This document shows positions 1 through 10,187 of a DNA stretch of 28,154 nt, piece after piece. Both the position numbers and the translations under genes were made by a program. Within the stretch, counting starts at the first letter, position 1. Every line of letters starts with the position of its first letter. Source of the stretch: Chromera velia (Eukaryota; Sar; Chromeraceae); assembly GCA_018398765.1 (NCBI GenBank), contig JAHBMJ010001623.1, positions 1 through 28,154 of the forward strand. Reading direction: 5' to 3'. The notes under the pieces are model-generated. The model did not search any database and had not been told where the DNA came from. It was given only the letters and a program-made list of their open reading frames with translations.

Positions 1-146
1 TTAACATCTTGTTATAAAATTGCTATTAAAATTGTATAAAATTATTTTATTACTCATATTGCTGTATATTATCTAGGCGTATCACAGTAAAAAAAAAAAA
101 AACTGAAAAGTTGCCTAAATTATTTTTTTATTTTTATATTTTTTGT

Positions 147-229
147 GCAACACCAAAGCAACAGTTGATAATAGTTATGCAACACTCAAACAACACCTAT
201 GCAACACCTAAACAACAGTTGTTTGCTAT
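147..229. repeat. Degenerate short direct repeats (gcaacac motif)
   Basis: Three spaced copies of a unit beginning gcaacac, at about 147, 179 and 201, each followed by an A/C-rich stretch; the first and third continue into a shared caacagttg. The surrounding 1-390 is AT-rich with A and T runs and shows no coding potential in either strand. Confidence 0.55.
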
Positions 230-390
230 GTCCACTGCCTAAAAAAAAAAAATTAAGCGAGAATTGGCTTTAATTATTTTTTTTTCTCTGTGATAGGCCT
301 AGTATATTATAATATTATAATTTTACGTGGATAGGATATCGTAGGATAAGATTTATGTTTCACTTTATTTCAGTTACGTACTAAAACGTA

Positions 391-680
391 AAAATGTGTT
401 TGATATATATTTGATAAAATATTAAACATATATTTAAACATAAATTTGAAACACATAAAATTTTGTTTCAAACAGACTTGAAAAGTTAAAAATCTGTTTG
501 ATAAAATTTTGAACATATCTATAAATATAAATTTAAAGGATGAAATTTTATTTCAAACAAACCTGAAAAATTAAAAATCTGTTTGATAAAATTTCAAAGA
601 TATCTAAACATAAATTTAAAACATGAAATGTTGATTCGAAAACACTTAAAAAGTTTGGATTAAAAAGTCAAGTTCGAATC
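391..680. repeat. AT-rich tandem repeat, about 85-98 bp unit, 3-4 diverged copies
   Basis: The word aatctgtttgataaaattt starts at 491 and recurs at 576 (85 bp apart), with a diverged earlier copy near 393 and a weak fourth near 655. Between these words the order of sub-motifs (acataaatttaaa, then tttcaaac, then ttgaaaag) is also kept. This looks like a decayed AT-rich minisatellite. The gypsy element starts just to its right. I see no gene here. Confidence 0.65.
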
Positions 681-708
681 TAAAAAATACTCGAATGTAT
701 GTATATAT

Positions 709-1027
709 TGTGAGGGGCGTGCCCGGGGCTGAGACGTCGGGCTGTACATATGGCGGCGCGAGAGGTGCTACCGGGGCATGAGCGCGCATAGTATAGGTAC
801 CGGGACCGGCTTGGAGATGGCTTACCACCGGGTTACGAGCGCGCGTGATTATATCGGTTTTAGTAAAGGCTGCTATGAGATGAGGCCAAATAAATGTAGT
901 TAATGGTTCCAGCAGCCTGGTGCCTGAAGTGATCAACAGACTGTTTGACTGGCTAGATTGAACACTGACGCTTCTAGGTCAGACGTACCTTCGGATCACC
1001 ATATAGCATTGTACTGTTCATCTTATA
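709..1027 (+). repeat. 5' LTR of the gypsy element
   Basis: Positions 711-1027 align without gaps to 6586-6902 (317 bp, 19 differences by my count, about 94% identical). The left edge starts TG. It may begin at 709 if the two preceding bases belong to the LTR. The right edge ends in ttata, not the canonical CA. The long minus-strand open frame across this LTR is repeated in the other LTR and is not a gene. Confidence 0.88.
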
Positions 1028-1029
1028 GT

Positions 1030-1043
1030 TGGCAGTCACAGCC
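1030..1043 (+). other. Putative primer binding site
   Basis: TGGCAGTCACAGCC starts two bases after the 5' LTR. TGG complements the CCA end of a tRNA, as expected for minus-strand priming, but I cannot name the tRNA. Confidence 0.45.
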
Positions 1044-1135
1044 TCTTTCCAGCCTCAGATAAGGGCGGAGAGAAAAGTTTTCAAGTGTCGCTTCAGACTG
1101 AGAATTGCTCTTCTTTCCTTTGGCTCGATACGCTG

Positions 1136-2560
1136 ATGGAAAGTGCACAGAATGTTGGGGCTCCGGGCATTCTAGAAGTGTTTGGGGCCCTTGAAACATT
1201 GTCTAATTCGATACGTATCATTCAAGAAACGCAGGCCTTGCAGGGTTAACAATTGACTTTGCAGGGACAGGTTTTGGAGGCACAAGGACAGGCTATTCAA
1301 GCTGTCCAATCAGGCCTTTCTCTATCGTCCCAGGTTTCCCTTCCAATCCTTCAGAGCTCGCCTGCTGGTGCGAGCACTGATACTGGTCCCAGTCACTGTG
1401 CGAGCAAGGTTGTGGAGCTTCCTGCCAAGCTGGTGTTCTCTAGTAAGAGAGAGGAGCTTCAGAGATGGCTGAAGGACGTAGAAGACTTCTTTGAGCTGAA
1501 CAAGGTCAGGGAATCGAAGAAAATGAAGATGGCAAAAGGCCGGCTACCGGCCTATTTGAAGGAATAGTATGAGAAGTTTGAGGAGGAGTATGGAGTGTTC
1601 TCGAACTGGGAGTCGCTGAAGACTGAACTCACAGAGAGACTGAAGGTGACCATAGAGAGGAGTATCGCTCGGGCAAAGCTTCAGGCACTTCGCTGCACTG
1701 AAGCCTTAGGGGTGGAGAAGTACAACGAGGCCTTCTCTCAGTTGGTGGGCCAGCTTCCCCACCTGTGGAAGGAAGACGTTGTCGAGGACTACATCAAGGG
1801 ACTGCCAAACTCCATCGCCCTCGACGTTGCGAAAGCAAAAACATACACGCTGTTAGAGACATAGAAGGAGGCAGCCGAGATCGAAGCCTTCCTCTCCTTC
1901 CGAGCGAAAGGTAGTGGACACCGAGATTTCCGTCTGCGTGTTCCCGAGAGTGGAGGGGTGAGCGGTCAACGTAACCAGCTGCTTGTCGCTGAGGAAGAGC
2001 CCGTCTCCATGGATTTGTGTGGGGTCCGTTTGCTCCCACCACCACTCACGCTGGACGAGAGAACCCGTTGCATCTGGGAAGGACGGTGTTTCTGTTACCA
2101 CCTGTTTGGTCATAGTGCCAACAGATGCCCAGAGCCACAGGGCTGGGCAAATTATGGCAACTCCCGTACAGACTCGTGGAGATGGGGGCAAGGAGGAGAA
2201 AGGCAGTGGGCACGCGGTAGTAATTCCTAGCAGGGTTCCTCCTTCCAGGCGCAGTGGAGGGGAGGACACAGAGACTTGGGCCCTTGGGGCAGAGGGCATG
2301 GTGGTCGTGGAAAGTGTGGAGGTGGCCGTGACGGTGGACGATCTGGAGTCCGGACGATCTACAGGGGCTATGAAGAGGGAGAAGTGCCCCCGACACGTGG
2401 TCAGTGTGGTCAGTGCACACTGTCAGAAATATATGGGGATCCCCAAGAGTTTGACATTCCCATCGAACACATAAACACGTATGACACAGAGTCGAATTCC
2501 GCTCTCGGTTTGTTCTCTAATTTGGACTTTTGTCCAGGGTTGTTTGTATACTCTGGCCAA
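1136..2560 (+). pseudogene. gag: gag of the gypsy element, disrupted
   Basis: Gag would form the virus-like particle and package the element RNA. The frame opens with ATG at 1136 and stays the same until the protease, broken by TAA 1247, TAG 1565, TAG 1862 and TAG 2228. The segment 1430-1860 is hydrophilic and helical with a W-rich stretch, as in gypsy capsids. A zinc knuckle at 2087-2128 reads CFCYHLFGHSANRC, so the second Cys is one residue early compared with the usual C-x2-C-x4-H-x4-C. A G/R-rich tail follows (2160-2400). It is continuous in frame with the protease, so gag and pol were probably one polyprotein. The 1136 start was chosen because it lies in frame about 110 bp after the LTR. 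Confidence 0.75.
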
Positions 2561-2991
2561 GTGGCGGGTGTGCTTGTTAGAGTTTTGGTTGACTCCGGAG
2601 CGGATGATATTTATCTAGATCGCAGATTTGCCCGTGCCCACCACATCCATGTATGCAGATTGAGACGACCAACTCCGGTACATGGGGTGCTGAAAGCTTC
2701 GAAGAAGGCGATCAAAACGCGAACGGTCGGGAGTGTGCACCCTCTGTGCCGGTCAGCATCCAAGGATGCCAAGAGACAGTAGGTGCCATGCTGGCCGACC
2801 TGGAGGAATATGAGTTAATTTTGGGAACAAAGTGGGGATGTGATTATGAGCCAGAGTTACAGTGGTCGTCTCAAAGTCTGCGTTTTTGGTTCAAGGGGAA
2901 ATTGATTTACTGGATGCCTGATGCAGAGCTTGAAGAGGAGGAGGAATTTTCAGATTATCCCCCTCTTCTCTCTTCTGTGCAGGCACGCTGA
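2561..2991 (+). pseudogene. pol: Aspartic protease domain of gypsy pol, frameshifted
   Basis: The catalytic motif VLVDSGADD is encoded around 2585-2608 and marks a retroviral-type aspartic protease that would cut the polyprotein. After a net -1 shift at about 2735-2752 the homologous sequence continues in another frame, with the typical EYELILGTKW segment near 2810-2835 and a following WFKGK strand. The shift sits inside the protease domain, so it is damage and not a programmed gag-pol frameshift. The frame closes at TGA 2989. Confidence 0.8.
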
Positions 2992-4650
2992 GCAATCCGG
3001 AAGGGGGCAGTCTGCCATATTCTGCGGTTGCAGACAAGATCCTCTCCCGATGAGTTCGGTGCATATCGGGTTCAAGGGCTTCATAAAATACATGAGGGGG
3101 AAAAAAATGTGGAGATGAAGGAAAAAGGAAAAGGGGGTAGTGAGACAGTGAATGACTTTCTTTCTTCGCTCCCGGCTGACCATTCTGTTTTCTCTTCGCC
3201 TGATTTGAGTGAGGTGCATGAGTTTTTTCAAAAACCGTCCATGCCTATCGACGTGAAAAGAATTATGGTGGAGAATGCAACTCTTTTTCCTGACTCTCTT
3301 TCAGGATTACCTCCATCTTGGGGTGAGAGGCTGGATTTCAAGATCGATTTGGAACCCGGCCACCCACCCCCAGCTCGCTTATCTTACCGTCTTTCTCTTA
3401 GTGAGTTGGATGAGCTGAGAAAGCAGGTGAATACATATTTGAAACAGGGATTCATTCGCCCATCATGCTCTCCATATGCAGCTCCAGTGTTGTTTGTACA
3501 AAAGAAAGACGGAAGCATGAGGATGTGTTATGATTACACAGGACTGATCAGAATTACAATCAAAGACAAATACCCACTCCCTCACCTATAAGACCTCATT
3601 GATCGGCTGCATGGGGCCAAATTCTTCACTGCACTTGATCTCAGACAGTACTACCATCAAATGAGAGTAAGGGAAGGAGGCATCCAAAAAACAGCATTCA
3701 TGACACGGTATGGAAATTTTGAGTAGTTGGTTGTCTCTTTTGGGTTGACAAACGCTCCACCGGCAGTAATGAGACTCATTCAGTATGTATTGCGTGAGTG
3801 TTTGGATCGATACGTGTCGGTTTTTATTGATGATATTTTAATTTATTCGCGGACAAGAGAAGAGCATATAAGGCATGTGTCTCGGGTTTTGTTTTTATTG
3901 AGACAAGCGAAATTGTTCGCGAAGCTTTCAAAATGTCATTTTTTTCAAAAAGAGGTTGTTTTTCTTGGATTGAAGATTTCAGAAAAGGGAGTGAGGGCAG
4001 AGAGAAGTAAAATAAAAGAAATTAAGAACTGGCCTATACCAAAGTGCACAAGTGAATTACATTCTTTTCTCGGCTTGGCATCGTGGGTGAGAAGATTTAT
4101 TTTCGAATTCAGTAAGAAGGCTGCTCCGATATATCGCTTACTGAAAAAGAAGGTGAAGTTTGAATGGAAAAAAGAGCAGCAAGCGAGCTTCGAAACAGTA
4201 AAAAAAGCCGTGAAGAAAGTGATGGAATTGTTTGTTCCCGAATCCATCCACCCGTTTGAGGTCTTTGCAGATGCCTGCGAAAAGACCTCAACGCTCGCGA
4301 CGGTGTTGATGCAGAAGGACCTACAGGTCAGAATTCTACGTCCGTATGCCTTCGCGTCAAGAACGATGAGCCCCGTAGAGAAGAACTACTATATTAAAGA
4401 CAAAGAATTTTTGGTGTGTGTGTTTGCTATAAAGATTTGGCATCCATATGTCTCTTGCACTACTCAAGTGTGGAGCGATCATGAATCTTTGAAAACGATC
4501 ACGTCGACTGCTGATCGGATGCAAATGTCTCTGCGCATGCGTCGTTGGGTGATGTTGTTTGATCAGATTGGAATCATTCCTTACTATGTGCCGGGATCAA
4601 AAAATTGGGTGGCGGATGCATTGAGTAGAAAGCCAGTGAGAGAGATAGAG
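2992..4650 (+). pseudogene. pol: Reverse transcriptase and RNase H domains of gypsy pol, disrupted
   Basis: One frame runs from the protease linker through RNase H with stops TAA 3589 and TAG 3724. RT landmarks in order: [23 protein letters not shown] (about 3448-3516), DYTGL...KDKYPLPHL (3529-3588), FTALDLRQYYHQ just after 3620, SFGLTNAPP at about 3736-3762, and the catalytic FIDD box at 3823-3834 (the family usually has YxDD or FxDD). RNase H follows with FADA (about 4264), the EKNYY region (4380), WSDHESL (4470) and VADALSR (4610). TAG 3724 replaces a position that is normally an aromatic residue in the FE-x-LV motif, most simply Trp. Together these domains would copy element RNA to DNA and remove the RNA strand. 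Confidence 0.92.
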
Positions 4651-4890
4651 GCAAACAGAGAGACAGAGGAGAAGAGAGAAACAGAGGCAAACAGAGAGAC
4701 AGAAAAGAATAGAGAAACAGAGAAGAAAAGAAAGACAGAGGAGGAAAGAGAAAACGTTGAGGAAAAGAATGAAAAAGAAGAAGAAGAAGAAGACAGAGAG
4801 AAAAGAATTCTGGTGGGAATAGAAATGAGAGTAGACGTGGATGAAGAGTTCCTGAGAGAGATAAAGAGAGGATATAAGAAGGACACATTC
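4630..4890 (+). repeat. Purine-rich E/K/R/N repeat linker between RNase H and integrase
   Basis: About 260 bp of almost pure purine sequence encode repeated ANRETE, EKRETE and EKKRKTE-like units followed by a run of Glu codons. The stretch stays in the pol frame until TAG 4894. It looks like a coding microsatellite expanded in the flexible connection between RNase H and integrase. Confidence 0.7.
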
Positions 4891-4908
4891 TTTTAGGAAC
4901 TGTGTGAG

Positions 4909-6113
4909 GTGCTTAGGCATCCAGAAGAGCCGGTACCTCAATACTTGAGAATAAGAATTCAATCATTCACTTTCATGGATGGCCTCCTGTATTTCAAAAA
5001 TCGTCTGGCCATCCCTACTGATATATTGCAGAGACAGATCATCTCAAAGCACCACGACACCGTGTTGGGCGGACACCTAGGGCCAGAGAAGACTTTCTTG
5101 AAGGTGAACAGCAAGTTTTACTCGTCTAACATGTACCGCTCAGTGAAGAAATACGTGGCTTGCTATGATGTATGTCAGAGAGCAAAGCATTTAACACAGA
5201 AAAAACCAGGTTTGCTGAATCCGTTACCCATCCCTGAATTTGTATATAAGAGTCTTTCTCTCGACTTCCTGTTTGGTCTGCCGAGGACATTGTATTGGGG
5301 AAAGATTGTGGATGGAATTCTATCTGTGGTTGACCGTCTGTCAAAAGATGCATTCTTCATTCCAGTGTGGGAAGAGATCACAGGAGAAGAAACTGCGTCT
5401 GTTATGTTTGAAAGAGTGGTGTGCTCTGTTGGCATGTTTCGGTCGCTCGTCTCTGATCGTGATCCTTACTTTATTTCTGCCTTCTCGCGAGAGTTACAGA
5501 AGCTGTGGAATTTAAAAATGAAAATGAGTTCCTTTTGACACCCACAGACAGACGGACAGACAGAGAGAGACAATAGGACGATCAGGGAGATGTTGCGATG
5601 CGATGTTTCGTGATGGACCATCAGGAAGACTGGGCCGAGGCTTTGCCTGCACATAATTTTGCCTACAGAGACAGTGTTCATCCTGTGACTGGTCTCTCAC
5701 CTTACAGATTCATGCATGGGTTTGATCCAATTCATCTGCCTGCAGTGCCGGTCAGGGGAAGCTCGCTGCCACCTTCTGCAGCGGACTTCGTCGCAAGGCA
5801 CAAGGCAGAGATCGCCCAGGTGAAGGAATTGTTGGAGCGGGCCAGAGAAACAGTAGCCCGCTATTTTGATCGACACTGTAGGGAATTGGAGGTTGGTCCT
5901 GGAGATTGGGTTTTGGTGCACAGAGAGTTCTTTGAATAAGAAAAAAGACCGGAAGGACAAAAAAGAAAGTTGGAGCCAATTTGGTTTGGTCCCTTCGAGG
6001 TAAAGAGAATAGTGACAAGAGGAGCGTATGAGCTTATCTTCCTGGCAGGTGTACGTATTCACCCTGTAGTGAATGTAAGCTATTTGAAAATGTACATTAG
6101 AGAGCCAGGAGAT
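4909..6113 (+). pseudogene. pol: Integrase domain of gypsy pol, disrupted
   Basis: Integrase would join element DNA to the host chromosome. The HHCC zinc-binding region is seen as KHHDTVLGGHLG near 5050 and CYDVCQRAK near 5163. The catalytic Asp residues fit SLDFLFGLP (about 5255) and VSDRDPYF (about 5452), and the catalytic Glu fits TDGQTERDNR (about 5548-5577). TGA 5536 interrupts just before that motif. A 5-bp tandem duplication, cgatg at 5596-5600 and again at 5601-5605, then shifts the frame. The C-terminal part continues from 5598 through LPAVPVRGS and the GPGDWVLV and GPFEV segments, with TAA 5937 in between. Confidence 0.9.
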
Positions 6114-6317
6114 CCTCCACCTGCAGTCAGACTCCCTAGATTTGAAGGACCGGAATATGAAGTGGAGGAGGTATTGGAATGGAGAAAAATCGGTGGAAAG
6201 TCACATTATTTGGTGAGATGGAAGGGATTCAGAAAAGAAGATGCCTCATAGGAACCGGTAAAAAATCTTTTACGTGCAAAAGAAGCAATTACTGACTTCA
6301 AGAGAAGAAGAATGTAA
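6114..6317 (+). pseudogene. pol: C-terminal chromodomain of gypsy pol, with TAG in place of a conserved Trp
   Basis: The segment YEVEEVLEWRKIGGKSHYL then VRWKGF matches the chromodomain core, a histone-tail reader thought to steer chromovirus integration to particular chromatin. TAG at 6249 falls exactly where nearly all chromodomains have the Trp of the WEP motif, so it is best read as a TGG to TAG change. The frame then continues to TAA at 6315-6317, probably the original end of pol. Confidence 0.88.
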
Positions 6318-6583
6318 AGGAAGTGAGGCCTGGGAGTGGATAGGCATGTATGAGGGATGAGTTAGAGAAGGAGTTAGTAGAAAAGTTAGTGAGCTTCAAG
6401 GTGAGAGACAAATTAAGTAGGCGTGGACAAGCTGGATAAAGGAGGTGATGCTGGGCAGGTGATTGGTTGGATCTGATCGGTCGTGGCATACCGACATCTA
6501 TGCATGTTTCTCAACTGATTGATGCAGGCCTGAGTACTCAGCCAAGGAACTGAGCGTGGACGTTAGTTCGGCGGACGGGCATA
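6318..6583. other. Untranslated region between pol and 3' LTR
   Basis: About 266 bp with no open frame of note. It should hold the polypurine tract that primes plus-strand synthesis, but the bases directly before the LTR (gcggacgggcatata) are not polypurine. The tract has either mutated or lies at an unusual place. Confidence 0.5.
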
Positions 6584-6902
6584 TATGAAGGGCGTGCCCG
6601 GGGCTGAGACGTCGGGCTGTACATGTGGCGGCGCGAGAGGTGCTGCCGGGGCATGAGCGCGCATAGTATAGGTACCGGGACCGGCTCGGAGACGGCTTGC
6701 CACCGGGCCATGAGCGCGCGCGATCATATCGATTTTAGTGAAGGCTGCTATGAGACGAGGCCAACTAAATGCAGTTAATGGTTCAAGCAGCCTGGTGCAT
6801 GAAGTGATCATCAGACTGTTTGACTGGCTAGATTGAACACTGACGCTTCTAGGTCAGACGTACCTTCGGATCACCATATAGCATTGTACTGTTCATCTTA
6901 TA
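6584..6902 (+). repeat. 3' LTR of the gypsy element
   Basis: Gap-free match to the 5' LTR. All differences from the left copy lie in the first 226 bp; the last 91 bp are identical. The right flank (6903-7030) is AT-rich single-copy-looking sequence with no gene. Confidence 0.88.
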
Positions 6903-7190
6903 TATATCTTATAATATAGTTAAATATACCCTAGGATACATATATGATTTATGTAACAATTTCTTACTATACGATTGATGCAGCCAAGACAGATCCTCGA
7001 GGTGGGTAGGCTAAGCCTACAGGCCAATTAAGACAAAAAAACATGATAGTGATGATGATGATTGAGAGTTAAATCCTAGATTTAGTGACGCCAAATCCCA
7101 AGCCACTAATAAGGCTTTGAGGACAACCCAGAGCACACATTCATGGGGGTGGGGGTGGGGAAGCCTGCATGCCAGTCGGATTGATTCGCC

Positions 7191-7766
7191 TCAACTTGCC
7201 TTATCGACAGAATGGACCTTCTTGAGACAGTCGGCTATAGCTTTGGAACCGCTTCTAGACAGGATTGTGCACAACAGCAACACCATATCCTTCATTTTCT
7301 TCTCATTATCAGAAGTGCCCCTCCCGGTTGCACCTGCAACGTGTTGTGCAATCTGTATTCTTATGTCAATGGGCGCTCTCTGCTTCACAATTTTGTACAG
7401 TTTGTTCAGCTTGTTCCGTTCCCTTTCTGTATCCTTACACTCTGTTAGGATATGAACCTCATCTTTGATCATACGCAAGGGGGACAAACATTTATCGTAC
7501 AGCCGTTTTGGTTGGGTTCTATCTATATCCCCCCCTGTAAGAGCCCTGAAAAGCGTACGGAAGCCTGCGGAGGACTGCAGCAAACTCTTTGGCAGAGGTT
7601 CAACACTGCACTCTATCATTTCACTTCTTGGACGCCATTTCCTTTCACACAGAAGGTGCATGGCCAAACGCTGTCTGGTCAGATTCTTTGACTGAAAAGG
7701 GGAGAGATCCGCAAGGTAGGGGAAAATTCCGTCTCTGTCTCTAACGTTCCTAGTTTCTTTTTTTAA
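7191..7766 (-). pseudogene. C-terminal Cys/His region of LINE ORF2
   Basis: This is the in-frame continuation of ORF2 after TGA at 7767-7769, ending at TGA 7191-7193. It contains KCLSPLRMIKDEVHILTEC, which fits the Cys/His-rich C-terminal region seen after the reverse transcriptase in many LINE ORF2 proteins and thought to bind nucleic acid. A basic K/N-rich stretch follows. The single stop separating it from the RT domain suggests that it belonged to the same protein. Confidence 0.7.
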
Positions 7767-9605
7767 TCAGTCGGACAGCCAGGCACCCTCCACGATCTTT
7801 TTTGCCGCCCTTTTCCTTCTGCTCTTGCCCTTCCTTTTAAACTTATCCCCCACTGTGCTTGGCAATGGAGGCCACAAAAGGGAGCAATCTAATGGAATGG
7901 CCAGCCATTTTACTGTCTTAACGAAGGGTTCGCATAAGCCAGCGAAGCACTCATTCCACACTGCCCGAGGTAGAGCACGGTCGATCGATTTGATGCATTG
8001 GATGAAGCCCCCACTCAGCTTACCAAGTAGAGAACTGAATGGCTCAAGAGAGAGAGAGAGAAAGGAAGGCGAAACAAAGGAGTGATAAGAGAGACCAAAA
8101 CAATATTGAACAAAATGTAATTGTAAAGCATCGAGGCAAGCAATATCTGTCTTTCTCAGCGGGATCGTTTCCAGTTCATACAGCGCGACTGGCAGCCAGA
8201 GGGCCTTAAACAAAGTAATTTTAGAAAAGGAAAAAACAAAGCCCAAAGAAGAGAAAGTACCAAACACAGCCCCCAATGCCTTCTCTGCCACCTCAATGCG
8301 GGCTTCGACTGTCTTGCTAAGGTCCCCGCCCTCAAAAACCCAGTTGCCCAAATACTTATATTTACTCACCGCTTCCACTGGTCTGCCTTCATAAAGAAAA
8401 GGAGTCCGGGGCACTAGGTCGGGGTGGGGGGAGGAGAGATGCATAACTTTTGTCTTTTTTAAATTCACCTTCAGGCCGTGCTCCTTACAATAGTCCTCAA
8501 GGCGAGACAGACGTTTCTGCAAGTCTGAAGCACTGTGGGCAAACAGAACAAGGTCGTCAGCGTACCCGATGCTTTCGATTAAAACGCCAGACAGTCTGAT
8601 AGGAGTCTCTCTATTAATATCCCCAGCCAAGCTTTGATTCCTGTTTTCATTATCGGAGCTGATAGACTTATACAGATTGTTGATGAAAAGAAGAAAGAGG
8701 AGAGGAGAGAGAAGATCGCCTTGTTTCACTCCTCCGCCTTCTGGAAAGCATTCTGTTGCCCCATCCACCCAAGCCTTCACCTGACTATACATTGAATGAA
8801 TTATCCAAATATCGGCTTGGCTTACTCCTTCCTCCCTGAGCTTCTCTAACATTTTGACCCGAGGAACTGTATCAAACGCCTTGCTGAAATCAACAAACGC
8901 GGCAATCAGAGGGCTCTTCTTGTTTTTGGAGCTGAGAATTAACAAAGACAAAGCAGTGAAGGCCTCCCTTGTCCCTACCCCCTGTCTGAAACCGAGCTGT
9001 CTTTCGTCAATTTTCACCTCTTTCCTGATCTTTGAGTCCATCAATAAAGCAAAAATCTTACCCAAAAGCCCTACAATGTGGATTGGGCGCCATTCGTTAC
9101 AATTGAGACTTGGCAGGCCCTTGGGGACGGGAGCAATGCGCAACACATTCCAGCGTTCAGGCCAAAAAGAAAAAAGGTGAAACAAATTGAAAAAGACAAA
9201 GAGCAGCAAGCGGGAGAGAGGAGAAAAACCAAAACATAACGGGAGGTGACAGGGGCCAACCCCATCCAAACCTAACGCCTTCTTTGGGTCAATTCCTTTC
9301 AGTGTTTCCTCAATTATGTGTATAGAGAAGGCGGGCTGAGAAGGAGCGGGGAAGGCCAGACTAACATGTGCAGGCAGAAGACCAGGACTGTCGAAGACCC
9401 CAGCCCAGAACTGAGTGAAGGAAGATGCAGTGGGTTTATTATCCCCTCCCCTCTGTGTTTTGATTTTCCTGTTCCATTGCCAAACTTTCGAGGGGTCAAC
9501 TGCTGCTTCTCTAGCTAGTCTCTCTGCTGTCTGTTGCTCGAGCTTACTCCTTTTTGCTGCTGCAAACAGTCGAGCTCTTTCCCTTCTCAGTTTGACACAT
9601 TCTTT
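7767..9605 (-). pseudogene. LINE ORF2 reverse transcriptase domain
   Basis: An open stretch of about 613 codons with non-LTR RT landmarks in order: KKALGLDGVGP (motif 0/1), GFRQGVGTREA, AAFVDFSKAFDTVPR (motif A, catalytic Asp), GVKQGDLLSPLLF (motif B), YADDLVLFA (motif C, catalytic Asp pair near 8550-8565) and LKVNLKKTKVM (motif D). It would prime on nicked target DNA and copy the element RNA. The catalytic motifs are intact, so most damage lies elsewhere. The nearest downstream stop is TGA 7767. The start of this piece is set by TGA 9606 and is not a real start codon. I cannot assign the clade safely. Confidence 0.93.
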
Positions 9606-10187
9606 TCATAGAGGGTGAGAAGGGTTTGGGACATGTCTTGCCTTTTCCTCTGCTTCCTTCACCTTCAAATGAATCAGGTGGCATTGAGGGTCCCACCAAG
9701 CCTGACGGGTGCTCTGCTTTCTCCCAGACTGTCTTCTCTTCTTAGATGCCTTTCCCCCATCTACCACTGCACCCACTTTGCTGTCTGCCAGCCTTTCTTC
9801 CCAAAAAAGACCCAACTGTCCCAATTGGTCAAGATAAGAAGCCTTGCTGAGAAAGTTGGGGGGGGGAGCATTCTGAAGGGGAGGTGGTTGTGGGGGAAGG
9901 GGTGATGGGTCAGGGGGAGGTGGGATAGAGGGAACAACTTGACCTCCTTCACGCAGTTCGTTTACCCCTCTGTCGAACAGGCCGGGAAAAACCGTCTCAG
10001 AAAACGGCAGGACCGCTCTGGTGAGAGGAATCATTTCATCATCAGTCACCGGGGAAGTTCTATTAACAGTGAGGAGAGGGGGGAGAAAAGAGAAATTCTT
10101 TTTGCCCGTGGGGGCATGCGGAGGATCAGAAGACATAGGGGGAGGAAATCAATCAAGAAAAAAAGAAAGAGAAAGAACAACATCATG
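9606..10187 (-). pseudogene. LINE ORF2 linker between endonuclease and RT
   Basis: This is in frame with both neighbouring domains, with TAA 10188 and TGA 10149 on the endonuclease side and TGA 9606 on the RT side. It has a Pro-rich stretch followed by RQAWWDPQCHLIHLKVKEAEEKAR. The latter resembles the WW-D/N-x-C basic helix that often precedes RT in endonuclease-type LINEs. Confidence 0.65.

Larger units (their letters stand above)
709..6902 (+). mobile_element. Ty3/gypsy LTR retrotransposon with chromodomain (chromovirus type), inactive copy
   Basis: Two direct LTRs bound an internal region in the order gag with zinc knuckle, aspartic protease, reverse transcriptase, RNase H, integrase, chromodomain. 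This order, with integrase after RNase H and a C-terminal chromodomain, defines Ty3/gypsy chromoviruses. Flanking TATAT at 704-708 and 6903-6907 could be a 5-bp target duplication, although the surroundings are AT-rich and this may be chance. In-frame stops lie at 1247, 1565, 1862, 2228, 2989, 3589, 3724, 4894, 5536, 5937 and 6249. Frameshifts lie near 2735-2752 and at 5596-5605. The element cannot make a complete polyprotein. I could not find a clear polypurine tract before the 3' LTR. Confidence 0.93.

Noticed and set aside
646-936. Open frame on the minus strand across the LTR, repeated at 6563-6811
   Set aside because: It lies within the LTRs and runs opposite to the element. The duplication only reflects the LTR pair. 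No domain is recognisable.
2276-2782. Programmed -1 frameshift between gag and pol of the gypsy element
   Set aside because: The frame change falls inside the protease domain, downstream of DSGA, with no good slippery heptamer. It is better explained as an indel.
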